Part shown: piece after piece, positions 8,684 through 17,203 of the stretch | How positions within the stretch are numbered: the first letter of the stretch is position 1 | Layout: each line of letters starts with the position of its first letter | Assembly: GCA_964501265.1 (NCBI GenBank) | Contig: CAZCSK010000007.1 | Location: 1-64,000 of the forward strand | Length of the DNA: 64,000 nt | From: CAZCSK01 sp964501265 | GTDB lineage: Bacteria; Actinomycetota; CADDZG01; JAHWKV01 | Direction: 5' to 3' | Notes under the pieces: generated by a model | What the model was told of the DNA's origin: nothing | Seen by the model: only the letters and a program-made list of their open reading frames with translations | Databases searched by the model: none | Position numbers and translations under genes: made by a program

Positions 8684-10393
8684 GTGAGTAAGCGTCCCGC
8701 GCGCCGGAATGCATTTCGTCGTTATCCGGCGCTGGCCTTCATCGTCGGCGCCGGGGCTCTTGCACTTCTCTTGCCGACCGCTCTCAACGTCCCTACTTCC
8801 GGACCTTCTACTCTTGCGGAATTCGCGCCCGTTCCAGGTAGTGGCCAAGGTGAAAGCGATCTGTCGGACCTCGGAGGGGGGTCGTCGGGCGGGCTGGGGT
8901 TCGGATCGGGGAAAGGCGTCGCCGAGGGAATCGGATCTGTGGCTCAGGGCCCCGCCGGTCAGAAAGGTGCCCGGCTCAAGAGATGCGTGGGCAACCCTCC
9001 CCGTCAGACCGAGGATGAACTCTCTCCGCCGTGCGTTGCTTTTTTTGATGGCGACAATGGTGGAGCAACAACGCGAGGAGTGAAGAAGGATGAGGTCAGC
9101 GTTGTCATCTATGGAGGCCCGGCGAGTCCTGCGCGTTTCTACGACCTCGATGATCCGAATTACCATGACACCGACCCGCAGTCCGAGGCGTACAACGTGA
9201 TCGTGCAAGGTCTCGCACGTTTCTTTAACAGCAGATATCAGACGTACGGGCGTCACGTTCACTTCTACGGGTATAAGACCCCTGCTCAGCCGGAGGCCGT
9301 TCGAGCCGGTATCGACGAAATTACGCGCAGATGGCAGCCCTTCGGATTGATCACCACAGGGCTGGAACCTGCCTCCGCGACGGCGAAGGAAGCCGCATCC
9401 AGACAGATCGTCGCGGCCTCTTACAGCGCCTTTGACCGCACTGTCCAGGGCCAATCAGCTCCTTTCCTGCTCTCCTACGCGCCCGACCTTCAGGATGAAG
9501 CGCGCATTGCGGCAAGTTACGTCTGCCGCAAACTGGTGGGCCGGCCTGCCCGACACTCGGGCAATCCAACCGATCAGAGTCGCACGCGCAAGTTTGGTCT
9601 CCTCTATCAGGACAGTGCGACCGCCCCTGAGCACCGCGGACTAAAAGATCACTTCAGACGGGAAGTCGGGGCCCAGTGCGGATTGACTGAGTTACCAGAG
9701 GGTGTCGCGCGCACGACCAACGAGGGCCAGGGAGACTATGCGCTCAACATCGCATCAATGCGAACGTCAGAAGTGACCACGATCGTATCCTTCAGCAGTG
9801 GCACCGGCCCTAGCGGCTGGGGCAGTGCCGGGCAGGCTCAAGGCTATTTCCCTGAGTGGGTTGTCCCAGGGAAAAGTTCTGCCCTGGGCGCAGATGACAA
9901 TTCGCAAGCAAGGACGTATGCGCCAGCGGTATGGGCGAACGCATTTGGAATCACATACGATTATGTTCGCAACGCTCGCATCCAGCAGCAGTGGTACCTA
10001 GCATTCCGCGAAGGTTGCCCCAACTGCGCGGACCCGGCAAATGACATCAAGCTCCCGCAGACCTACGACGCGCTGAACATGTTGTTCTGGGGAATTCAGG
10101 CCGCAGGCCCCCGGCTCATACCTGCAAACTTAGACAAGGGCTTACATGCCATACCAGCGCGCGGTAGTCCTAATCCCAGCGTCCCCGCCGCGTATTTTGC
10201 TCCAGGAAACTATTCATGGATCAAAGATGCGATGGAGATCTGGTGGGATGCAGCAGGAACACCTCCTGGTGAACAAACGCCCGGCTGTTACCGCGTCGCC
10301 AACGGGGGAGACCGTTTCAGGGCGGGCGAATGGTCGGAGGGCGATGGCACTATCAAGGTTTCAGGTGCACCGTGTCAGGGATCTGTTAGATGA
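8684..10393 (+). CDS. Membrane-anchored type 1 periplasmic-binding-like protein (ABC substrate-binding family), copy 1
   Basis: 569 residues from GTG. A basic N-terminus (SKRPARRNAFRRYP) and one hydrophobic segment (17-35) make a signal anchor. A low-complexity Gly/Ser linker (about 50-85) follows, then a conserved run (KRCVGNPPRQTED with a Cys pair) and a fold resembling branched-chain amino acid ABC-transporter binding proteins. TTRGVKKDEVSVVIYGG resembles the GVTxxxIxVG opening of that family. No permease or ATPase genes are nearby, so it may be an orphan receptor or carrier. The next gene is a full-length paralogue. Confidence 0.7.
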   Translation: MSKRPARRNAFRRYPALAFIVGAGALALLLPTALNVPTSGPSTLAEFAPVPGSGQGESDLSDLGGGSSGGLGFGSGKGVAEGIGSVAQGPAGQKGARLKRCVGNPPRQTEDELSPPCVAFFDGDNGGATTRGVKKDEVSVVIYGGPASPARFYDLDDPNYHDTDPQSEAYNVIVQGLARFFNSRYQTYGRHVHFYGYKTPAQPEAVRAGIDEITRRWQPFGLITTGLEPASATAKEAASRQIVAASYSAFDRTVQGQSAPFLLSYAPDLQDEARIAASYVCRKLVGRPARHSGNPTDQSRTRKFGLLYQDSATAPEHRGLKDHFRREVGAQCGLTELPEGVARTTNEGQGDYALNIASMRTSEVTTIVSFSSGTGPSGWGSAGQAQGYFPEWVVPGKSSALGADDNSQARTYAPAVWANAFGITYDYVRNARIQQQWYLAFREGCPNCADPANDIKLPQTYDALNMLFWGIQAAGPRLIPANLDKGLHAIPARGSPNPSVPAAYFAPGNYSWIKDAMEIWWDAAGTPPGEQTPGCYRVANGGDRFRAGEWSEGDGTIKVSGAPCQGSVR

Positions 10394-10400
10394 GAGAGAC

Positions 10401-10428
10401 TTGAGACGCATTCTCCATGTATTAATAT
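10401..10428 (+). promoter_or_regulatory. Candidate promoter of the second ligand-binding protein
   Basis: TTGAGA at 10401-10406 and TAATAT at 10423-10428 are separated by 16 bases, a good vegetative-type -35/-10 pair. The start codon is about 55 bases downstream. A TTGAGA also occurs about 90 bases upstream of the first copy but without a good -10. This implies that the two paralogues may be transcribed separately. Confidence 0.4.
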
Positions 10429-10481
10429 GTCGGCGTGCTTGAGTTCCCGGTCACGTTTAATGTCATCCGCCTAAGGGCCCA

Positions 10482-12203
10482 GTGAGTAAGCGGTCCTCAC
10501 GTCAGAGCATGTTTCGCCGTTACCCGGCTCTTATCTTCATCGTCGCGGCCGGGGCTCTAGCCGTTCTTCTGCCGACCGCTCTCAACGTTCCCACCTCCGG
10601 CCCATCCACCCTGGCGGAGTTTGCGCCAGTTCCCGGCAAGGGCCAAGGTGATAGCGACCTGGCAGACCTTGGCGCGGCGTCGTCGGGTGGACTCGGGTTT
10701 GGATCAGGAAGCGGCAGTGCTGGAGGAGGAGGGGCAGCGCTTCAGGCCCCCCCGAGTCAGAAGAAGCCCCGTCTCAAGAGGTGCGTGGGTAACCCTCCTC
10801 GTCAGACGGAAGACCCTCGGTCCCCGCCCTGCGTAGCATTTTTCGAGGGAGACAACGGGGGAGCAACGACCCGTGGCGTAACGAAGGACGAGGTAACCGT
10901 CGTGATTCACTTCGGCAACGTGTTGGGCGGAGCTAACCCGAGACCCGCAGGTTTTAACGATCTCGCGGGGCCAATCACGGAGCAGGATCCTGATGTGGAA
11001 CGTCACGCTAAGGCCTTTGCCAAGTATTTCAATGACCGGTATCAGACTTACGATCGGTATGTGCACTTCTGGGGATTTCGAACTTCAGCAGCTTCGAGCG
11101 ATCAAGTGGGGTATCGGGCGAGCGTCTCACAGATTGAATCGGAAAAGAAGCCTTTTGCGCTGATCCCCTCTCACGACCTTGCCGCCGTCATCGCCGATGA
11201 GGCCGCCGCTCGGAAGATCTTTGGTGTTACCTATGGTGCTTTTAGGAGGGCCGACTACCAGAAGTCACCTCCATACTTGGTCACCTTCTCTCCCGATCTT
11301 GAGGACCAGGCAGCAAGTTTGAGCGGTTATATATGCACGAAACTCGTGGGCAGAAGGGCGCGTCATGCTCCGGACCCAACCTATCAGCAGCGAACTCGAG
11401 AATTTGGCGTCTTTTACAGTTCCGATTCCTCCAAGCCGCAGTCCGCACAACTGAAAGATATGTTGAGGGGCGAATTGCAATCGCGCTGCGGGATCAATCC
11501 GAAAATTGAAGTTCCCGTTGTGGTCGGGCCAAACTACACATCTCCCGCTACTTCAATGCGAAGTGCCGACGTCACCACTGTGATCACCCTTTATGGAGGT
11601 GGATTCTCGACGAACATGTCTATCCACGCTGGCGCGCAAAAATGGTATCCGGAGTGGATAGTTGGAGCCAACGTGGAAAGTGCCTCTAACGACGTCGCTA
11701 CGTCTGGTTGGTTGCACGATCCCACGGTTTGGAAAGGAGCTTTTGGAATAACGTACGATTATCGGCGAGATTCAATAGCGAATCAAACCTGGTACGCGGC
11801 TTACCGAGAGGCCTGCTCGTCTTGCGGTGGAGGCAGTTCTCCAACAGCCAGACTCTACGATGAGTTTGCACTTTTGTTCTACGGGATTCAGGCCGCGGGT
11901 CCAAAACTCACGCCGGCAAATCTCGACAAAGGGATGCATGCCATCCCTCAGAGGGGCAGCCCGGACCCCTACCGTCCGGCTGCATATTTCAGCCCGGGCA
12001 ACTATTCCTTCATCAAAGATGCGATGGAGATTTGGTGGGATGGCGTTTCCCCGCCTCCGGGAGACACTCATCCAGGTTGCTATCGCATTCCCAACGATGG
12101 CCTTCGTTTCCGGGCCAAGGATTGGTCTGGCGATGACTCACAGTTATTCAACCCGGCCAGCGGGCCATGTCAGGGGGTTTCCCAACCTCCCGCAGGGGGA
12201 TAG
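10482..12203 (+). CDS. Membrane-anchored type 1 periplasmic-binding-like protein (ABC substrate-binding family), copy 2
   Basis: 573 residues, a tandem paralogue of the preceding gene. The first 70 residues are almost identical (signal anchor, LAEFAPVPG, Gly/Ser linker). The run KRCVGNPPRQTED and the C-terminal block AYFSPGNYSFIKDAMEIWWD are shared. The central ligand-binding lobes differ clearly, so ligand specificity has probably diverged. It starts with GTG at 10482, overlapping the TGA of a 16-codon open stretch. No transporter partners are visible. Confidence 0.7.
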   Translation: MSKRSSRQSMFRRYPALIFIVAAGALAVLLPTALNVPTSGPSTLAEFAPVPGKGQGDSDLADLGAASSGGLGFGSGSGSAGGGGAALQAPPSQKKPRLKRCVGNPPRQTEDPRSPPCVAFFEGDNGGATTRGVTKDEVTVVIHFGNVLGGANPRPAGFNDLAGPITEQDPDVERHAKAFAKYFNDRYQTYDRYVHFWGFRTSAASSDQVGYRASVSQIESEKKPFALIPSHDLAAVIADEAAARKIFGVTYGAFRRADYQKSPPYLVTFSPDLEDQAASLSGYICTKLVGRRARHAPDPTYQQRTREFGVFYSSDSSKPQSAQLKDMLRGELQSRCGINPKIEVPVVVGPNYTSPATSMRSADVTTVITLYGGGFSTNMSIHAGAQKWYPEWIVGANVESASNDVATSGWLHDPTVWKGAFGITYDYRRDSIANQTWYAAYREACSSCGGGSSPTARLYDEFALLFYGIQAAGPKLTPANLDKGMHAIPQRGSPDPYRPAAYFSPGNYSFIKDAMEIWWDGVSPPPGDTHPGCYRIPNDGLRFRAKDWSGDDSQLFNPASGPCQGVSQPPAGG

Positions 12204-12391
12204 TTTTCAGGCCTCCCTTTCTGGCCTGTCTTCGATTGAGCGATAACGTCGGATCCCGCGCAGGATGGGTCGGCGCGATAGCCTCAGACATAGATACGAC
12301 AGTTCAAACGCTGATCGAAGACGCTCTGGTCGTTTAGGACTCCAGGAAAGAGCGGGGGCCTCACCGATATCTCGTAACTTGTGTACAGCCA

Positions 12392-12730
12392 TCAGCCCTC
12401 CGGTTCGAACCCGAACCTTTTGCGGAGGTTCTCCGCCGTCGACTCGATCTTGGGATCTAATCGTATCGCGCTTCATCGTGTACAGCATTTGTGGAGTTGC
12501 CACGCGCACGGCAACACCCTCGACCGAGATTTCCTCCCATTCCACGTCGTCGAACACAAAGGCGTCCCCGATGCGAGCAATCAAGTCGAGGACGAACTCA
12601 CCATCGGGTGGAACGTAACGGATGACTGGGTAGTGCCCGGCAAGATCTGAGCTATCGAGCCGATCAAGACGTACCGAACTTGCTCGCGCTCGAACTCGGC
12701 AAGAACTTCGATAGCTTGGCCGAAATTCAT
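12392..12730 (-). pseudogene. Decayed nucleotidyltransferase-like (AbiEii/MNT-fold) gene
   Basis: Three frames together give a nucleotidyltransferase-like protein. From ATG 12730 the frame reads MNFGQAIEVLAEFEREQVRY then VLIGSIAQILPG, the usual N-terminal nucleotidyl-transfer motif. The frame then shifts, apparently with loss of the middle of the domain, to RYVPPDGEFVLDLIARIGDA and ATPQMLYTMKRDTIR. A second one-base slip in GTCGACGGCGGAG moves the frame to AENLRKRFGFEPEG before TGA (12394-12392). Intact relatives have 150-200 residues. Two lesions argue for real decay, not one sequencing error. No partner gene is seen. Confidence 0.6.
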
Positions 12731-12797
12731 CTCAAAACCGAATGGTATGCGCGACCCGGAGGGAAAGGGCGGAGGTGTCTATTTACCAGAGAACTGA

Positions 12798-15554
12798 TCA
12801 GTTGCCCGAGCGTGCGCCATCCGCGGTTTCTTCGAGAGTCTTACAAGCGAACGCGATGGCGCCTTCCGAATTCATGGCTAGTCCTTCGGCCCAGGCCACC
12901 TCGAAATCGGCTTGGCCGAGGCTCGCCCGCAGTTCGGCCAAACTCGCTTCGTGAGCTTTGATCTGATTCGGCCGGATCGGCAAACGCAGTTTCTCGCGCA
13001 ACGCTGCGGCTGCTCCGTATAGGCGCGCCGCACGATCTGAATCACCGAGCCGGAATTCAAGCTGTCCAAACGTCTCGAGCGCAATCGTGGCCACAAGTCG
13101 GTCTCCATCCTCCTTCAGCAGAGTCATAGCCTCTCGAACGAAGGCATGAGCCTCGGTGAGTTGGCCTGAGGCCGTCTTGACGGAAGCCATTCTTGCGAGA
13201 CTTTTCGCAATACCACCTGCGTCCCCCAACTCACGCTGAAGATGGAGGGCTTCATCCACCAAGCGTTCGGCGCACGTCAAATCGTCTTCCTGAAAATGCA
13301 GGCTGGACAGATTCAGAAGGGCCGCCGCGACACCTTCTCTGGCCCCCAGCTTGCGCGATATCTGCAGAGACTCTTCCGACAACTTACGGGCCGCAGCCGA
13401 GTCTCCTTCAGCCGCTGCGAGAATCCCCAGATTATTCGAGGCGCGCGCGAGATTCAGCAGGTCGCCGGTCTCGCGCCACAATTCAAGGCCCTGCTCCATC
13501 AGCCGGCGGGCGGAGGTGAGATCGCCCTGATCGAAGTCGAGTAAACCAAGAGCGCTCAGCGCGGCGGCTTCGCCTGTGCGGTCTTCGAGCTTGCGATAGA
13601 TGTCCGCGCTCTGGCTCTGATAGCCGCGTGCGCCGTCCAGGTCACCCTGCGCCCGGGCGATTATCCCAAGCTGGTGAAGGGCCGACGCTTGATCGGCGGG
13701 ATCTGCTTCGGTCGCTTCAAGCGCCCTCTCCAGCCAATCGCGAGCCTCGGTCATCGAACCGCGGGCCGCCCAGAATCTTGCTGTGAATTGAACCCGTGCC
13801 ACCAAGTCTCCACGCGACCCCGAGAGTGCTCGATGTATAGCCACCCTCATGTTGTCGCGCTCCGCCTCCAAGGCGTCGAGCCATCCTGCACGCTCGGGGC
13901 CGAGCCACTCCTCGCGCGCTCGAAGCGCGAGCTCATTGAGCCATGTGAAATGGGCCTCTTCGGCAACGGTCCCCTCCCCGCGCGCCGCGAGCTTGGATTC
14001 GGCGTACTGCCGAATCGTTCGCAGCATTCGATATCTGGCCCGTCCACCTCGCTCTTCCATCGCTGCTAACGATTTGCGAATCAATTGATCGAGAAGATCC
14101 AGGGCGTTGGAATCTTCTAGATTTCCAAGTACAACTTCTGCAGCTTCAAGCGTGAAGCCTCCTCTAAACACGGACAAATATTCCAAAGCGCGTTGCTCCG
14201 GCGGGCTCAAGAGGTTGTAGCTCCAATCGATCAAGGCTTCGAGTGTTCTTTGACGAGCCGGCACGGTCGAATCGCTCGTCTTCAACAAACTCAAGGCATC
14301 CTCTACCCGCTCCGCGATCTGTTCTAAGGTAAGCACATTCAGACGGGCCGCGGCCAATTCGATCGCGAGAGGAATGCCTTCCAGGCTCATACTCACTTTT
14401 GCCAGGGCGCGGGCGTCTTTCGGGCCGATTTGCAACTTTGGATTGATGAGGCTCGCCCGGTCGACAAGCAGCCGTACCGACTCTTGAAGCACGAGCGATT
14501 CGAAAGGTTCATTTTCATTATCGGGAGAAGTCAGAGGAGGGACCTGCCAGGCGGTTTCACCTGCTACATCCAAAGTCTCCCGGCTGGTGGCGAGGATCTT
14601 GAGCTCCAGGCAGGTCACCAGAAGCCGGCGGGTCAACTCCGCGCATTCCGAGCGGACGTGTTCGCAGTTGTCCAAGACCAGCAGAAGTTTCTTTCGCTGG
14701 AGTTCCTCAATGATCGACTCGATCAGGCTTTGACCCGGCTGTTCGTGAACCATCAGGGTGGAGGCAAGCGCAGGGCCGACCTCCGCGGCCTCCGTAATAG
14801 CGCCAAGCTCGACTAGCCTTATGCCATCGGGAAAGTCATAAGCGACATCGGCGGCAACCTGGACTGCCAAGCGGGACTTGCCGCACCCGCCCGAACCGGT
14901 GAGCGTGATCAAGCGTCCTGATTCAATAAGTCGTTCAACCGCTGCCATCTCGGCCTCGCGGCCGATGAATTTTGTCAGTTTCAAGGGGAGATTGTTTGGC
15001 AGGGCGTCGAGAGAACGAAGAGGCGGAAACTCTGTTGGCAGGTCGGGATGTAAGACTTGATAGATCGGCTCGGGGCGGCCGAGATCCTTGAGCCGGTACT
15101 CACCGAGGAATTTGAAATTCTGGGCTGCTTCAAGTACCTGAGTCGTCGTGAGCGAGCATAGGATTTGTTTTCCTCTGGCCGCTGAAGAGATGCGGTGTGC
15201 CCGATGTATGTCGATGCCGACGTATCCGTCTGGGCCACTAATCGCCTCACCGGTGTGCAGACCCATGCGCACGTTCATCTCGGCGCCCTCCGGCCATGCA
15301 TGTCCGATGAGCGTCAGTTGCGAATCCACGGCCGCCGCGACTGCATCCGTCGCATTCGGAAAGATGAAGAAGAGTGAGTCGCCTTCTCCCCCCGCCTCTA
15401 TCCCCCTCAAGGGCCCGCAGATATCACGCAGGATGCGCCGCTCGTCGGAGAGTGCGCGGCCATAAACGTCCGGACCCACTCGATCTAGCAGTCGGGTGGA
15501 GCCCTCGATGTCGGTGAAAAGGAAGGTGAGTGTCCTGGAGGCAAACTCAGGCAA
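12798..15554 (-). CDS. Class III nucleotide cyclase-like domain + STAND ATPase + TPR repeats (copy 1)
   Basis: 918 residues. Residues 1-170 are a class III cyclase domain: FLFTDIEGSTRL holds the first metal Asp and GEGDSLFFIF the second. Residues 190-500 are a STAND-type NTPase with Walker A TGSGGCGKSRL and Walker B LLLVLDNCEHV. The rest is TPR repeats (about 600-880). The base-specifying Lys of adenylate cyclases is Gly here, and the Asn of the VNxAAR motif is His (IHRAHRI), so cyclase activity or specificity is uncertain. Such proteins act as cytoplasmic signal integrators. The nearest gene on the same strand is the upstream RAM-domain protein, 17 bases away. Confidence 0.85.
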   Translation of the reverse strand: MPEFASRTLTFLFTDIEGSTRLLDRVGPDVYGRALSDERRILRDICGPLRGIEAGGEGDSLFFIFPNATDAVAAAVDSQLTLIGHAWPEGAEMNVRMGLHTGEAISGPDGYVGIDIHRAHRISSAARGKQILCSLTTTQVLEAAQNFKFLGEYRLKDLGRPEPIYQVLHPDLPTEFPPLRSLDALPNNLPLKLTKFIGREAEMAAVERLIESGRLITLTGSGGCGKSRLAVQVAADVAYDFPDGIRLVELGAITEAAEVGPALASTLMVHEQPGQSLIESIIEELQRKKLLLVLDNCEHVRSECAELTRRLLVTCLELKILATSRETLDVAGETAWQVPPLTSPDNENEPFESLVLQESVRLLVDRASLINPKLQIGPKDARALAKVSMSLEGIPLAIELAAARLNVLTLEQIAERVEDALSLLKTSDSTVPARQRTLEALIDWSYNLLSPPEQRALEYLSVFRGGFTLEAAEVVLGNLEDSNALDLLDQLIRKSLAAMEERGGRARYRMLRTIRQYAESKLAARGEGTVAEEAHFTWLNELALRAREEWLGPERAGWLDALEAERDNMRVAIHRALSGSRGDLVARVQFTARFWAARGSMTEARDWLERALEATEADPADQASALHQLGIIARAQGDLDGARGYQSQSADIYRKLEDRTGEAAALSALGLLDFDQGDLTSARRLMEQGLELWRETGDLLNLARASNNLGILAAAEGDSAAARKLSEESLQISRKLGAREGVAAALLNLSSLHFQEDDLTCAERLVDEALHLQRELGDAGGIAKSLARMASVKTASGQLTEAHAFVREAMTLLKEDGDRLVATIALETFGQLEFRLGDSDRAARLYGAAAALREKLRLPIRPNQIKAHEASLAELRASLGQADFEVAWAEGLAMNSEGAIAFACKTLEETADGARSGN

Positions 15555-15571
15555 TCAACTCACCCCTAAGG

Positions 15572-16144
15572 TCAGCGCGCCTTTTTCTTGGTGCGGGTCT
15601 TGGCGGCCACTTGTGGAGTCGTTCGAAGGATCACCGACGTAGATGTCGAGGCGACACCAGGGATCGATCGAATGTTCTTGAAGACGGTCTTTACTATCTC
15701 GCCCAAATTGCGGCCGCGCACCTGGACCATCAAGTCGATGTCGCCAGTGAGAAGCGCGAGCGCGACGATTGCCTTGCTCTTGGATATGGCCTTGACGGCG
15801 GCAAAGTTGGCGGCGGCGTCGAGCTTGACGAAGACCAGAGCTTCGAGTACCGGTGGCGGCGGGGGCGGGATCACGAAAGGTAGCTCCCAGGAAACATTGC
15901 CCCCTCCCAACTCGCGCGCGGATACGACGAATCCTGTCACCGAACTCTTTATCCCTCCAATTCCACCGAGCCTCTCTAGAAGATTGGTCCCGAGGTCATC
16001 GACACTGACATCCTCGATCCGCCCAACTAAATCGACCCTGCCGGTTATGGCTACGACCCTTCTATAGATTCCGGTTTCGACCAGTGTGTTCATAACGGTG
16101 TTGCCAAGACCGGGCTTGATCCTCAAGAATGTATAGGCATCCAA
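15572..16144 (-). CDS. Tandem RAM (Lrp/AsnC ligand-binding) domain protein without DNA-binding domain
   Basis: 190 residues. Two copies of the Lrp/AsnC effector domain (about 1-80 and 100-175) are joined by a proline-rich linker with six consecutive Pro (IPPPPPP). Each copy shows the pattern YTFLRIKPG or ALVFVKLDA, then a GDIDLMVQV-type strand, then a helix. There is no helix-turn-helix. A basic tail (KTRTKKKAR) ends the protein. RAM domains bind small molecules, often amino acids, and oligomerise. Without DNA binding it may be a sensor or partner subunit. It lies just upstream of the cyclase gene on the same strand. Confidence 0.72.
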   Translation of the reverse strand: MDAYTFLRIKPGLGNTVMNTLVETGIYRRVVAITGRVDLVGRIEDVSVDDLGTNLLERLGGIGGIKSSVTGFVVSARELGGGNVSWELPFVIPPPPPPVLEALVFVKLDAAANFAAVKAISKSKAIVALALLTGDIDLMVQVRGRNLGEIVKTVFKNIRSIPGVASTSTSVILRTTPQVAAKTRTKKKAR

Positions 16145-16216
16145 AACGAGCCTCCTTTGTGGTTTGAGGGGGTAAGGCTAGTCGTTTGCCAACCTACTTT
16201 CAAGGCATCGTCTAAA

Positions 16217-16618
16217 GTGAATGTCGTGACGCTTGATTCTGCGGTTCGCGACTTCGCCAAAGCGCCTAACTTTGCTTCTCTCGCGTCCTTCATGCCAAAT
16301 GGCAGTTTGCAGTCTCACGTCATGTGGATCGACTGCGACGAGGAACACATCATCTTCAATACCGAAGTCCACCGACAGAAGTTTCGCAACATCGAGCGTG
16401 ATCCGCGTGTCACGGTCTTGATCTGGGAGAAGGACAATCCGTACCGTTTTGCCGAGATACGCGGACGGGTTGTTTCGACCGAGCGCGGGCCGTCCGCCCT
16501 GGCGCACATCGATTCCTTGGCAGTCAAGTACATGGGAGGGCCCTTTGGCAGAGGGTCGATCCAAAGCGAAAGAGTCATCGTTCGCATCCACCCCGATCGC
16601 CAGACCGTAAGAGGCTGA
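16217..16618 (+). CDS. Pyridoxamine 5'-phosphate oxidase-fold flavoprotein (PPOX class, possibly F420-dependent)
   Basis: About 133 residues. The split-barrel signature is NFASLASFMPNGSLQSHVMW, then DEEHIIFNTEVHRQKFRNIE and RDPRVTVLIW. This matches the actinobacterial PPOX subfamily that often uses F420 or FMN to reduce unsaturated substrates. The C-terminal ERVIVRIHPDRQ closes the barrel. GTG 16217 is taken as start; GTG 16226 is equally possible and an ORF extension to 16157 has no conserved residues. Cofactor identity cannot be settled from sequence alone. Confidence 0.78.
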   Translation: MNVVTLDSAVRDFAKAPNFASLASFMPNGSLQSHVMWIDCDEEHIIFNTEVHRQKFRNIERDPRVTVLIWEKDNPYRFAEIRGRVVSTERGPSALAHIDSLAVKYMGGPFGRGSIQSERVIVRIHPDRQTVRG

Positions 16619-16660
16619 CCCACCAATGGGGGCGCGTGTCTCAGATTTTTCCAGCCCGAA

Positions 16661-17203
16661 TTGTTCGATTATCTGGGCTTTGAGTCTGACGAGAAGATGA
16701 TGAGCCTTGTTCGGAAGTTCGACCGGCGCGTGATTGACTTCACACGTCGTAGAAGTTTGCTCATTCTGCGTCTTTGCCTAGGTCTAGTTTTCTTGTGGTT
16801 CGGGGGTTTGAAGATTGCGGGCGTTAGCCCCATTGCCGGCTATGTCGTTCGCGCTCTTCCATTCCTGCCCGCGCGTGTTGCGATTGTGTCGACGGGACTG
16901 CTTGAGATCGTGATCGCTTTGGGCTTGCTGACGGGCTATGCGATCCGAGTGACTCTGGCGTTGTTCTTCATGCAGATGCTCGGCACCTTTTCGACGATCA
17001 TAGTGAACCCGGAACTGGTGTTCCTGAAGAACAATCCGCTGCTCTTGACGGACTTCGGCGAGTTCCTTGTGAAGAATCTTGTTTTTATCGCAGCCGGCCT
17101 CGCCATTGTCGGTACGGTCCCTAAGGCGAGCGACCAGGAATCGATCCCAGAACTGCTAACAAGAAAGGCTCCAGGCCAGATTCCGGCCAACCCGAAGCCC
17201 TAG
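16661..17203 (+). CDS. DoxX-like integral membrane protein
   Basis: Up to 180 residues with four hydrophobic helices. RLCLGLVFLWFGGLKIAGVSP and the later LLEIVIALGLLTGYAIR match the DoxX/DoxD-like fold, a family linked to respiratory or redox membrane functions but mostly uncharacterised. The best start is uncertain: 16661 (TTG) or the ATG pair at 16697/16700 (MMSLVRKF). The 3' end overlaps the convergent GMC oxidoreductase gene by 4 bases. Confidence 0.7.
   Translation: MFDYLGFESDEKMMSLVRKFDRRVIDFTRRRSLLILRLCLGLVFLWFGGLKIAGVSPIAGYVVRALPFLPARVAIVSTGLLEIVIALGLLTGYAIRVTLALFFMQMLGTFSTIIVNPELVFLKNNPLLLTDFGEFLVKNLVFIAAGLAIVGTVPKASDQESIPELLTRKAPGQIPANPKP

Noticed and set aside
8641..8691. Short GTG-started leader peptides before both ligand-binding protein genes
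   Set aside because: Both are 16-17 codons and end over the start codon, but the sequences are unrelated and lack ribosome binding sites; coincidence is likely.
12204..12391. Possible gene in the interval before the decayed nucleotidyltransferase
   Set aside because: No frame with a start, ribosome binding site or recognisable motif; it is probably decayed sequence.
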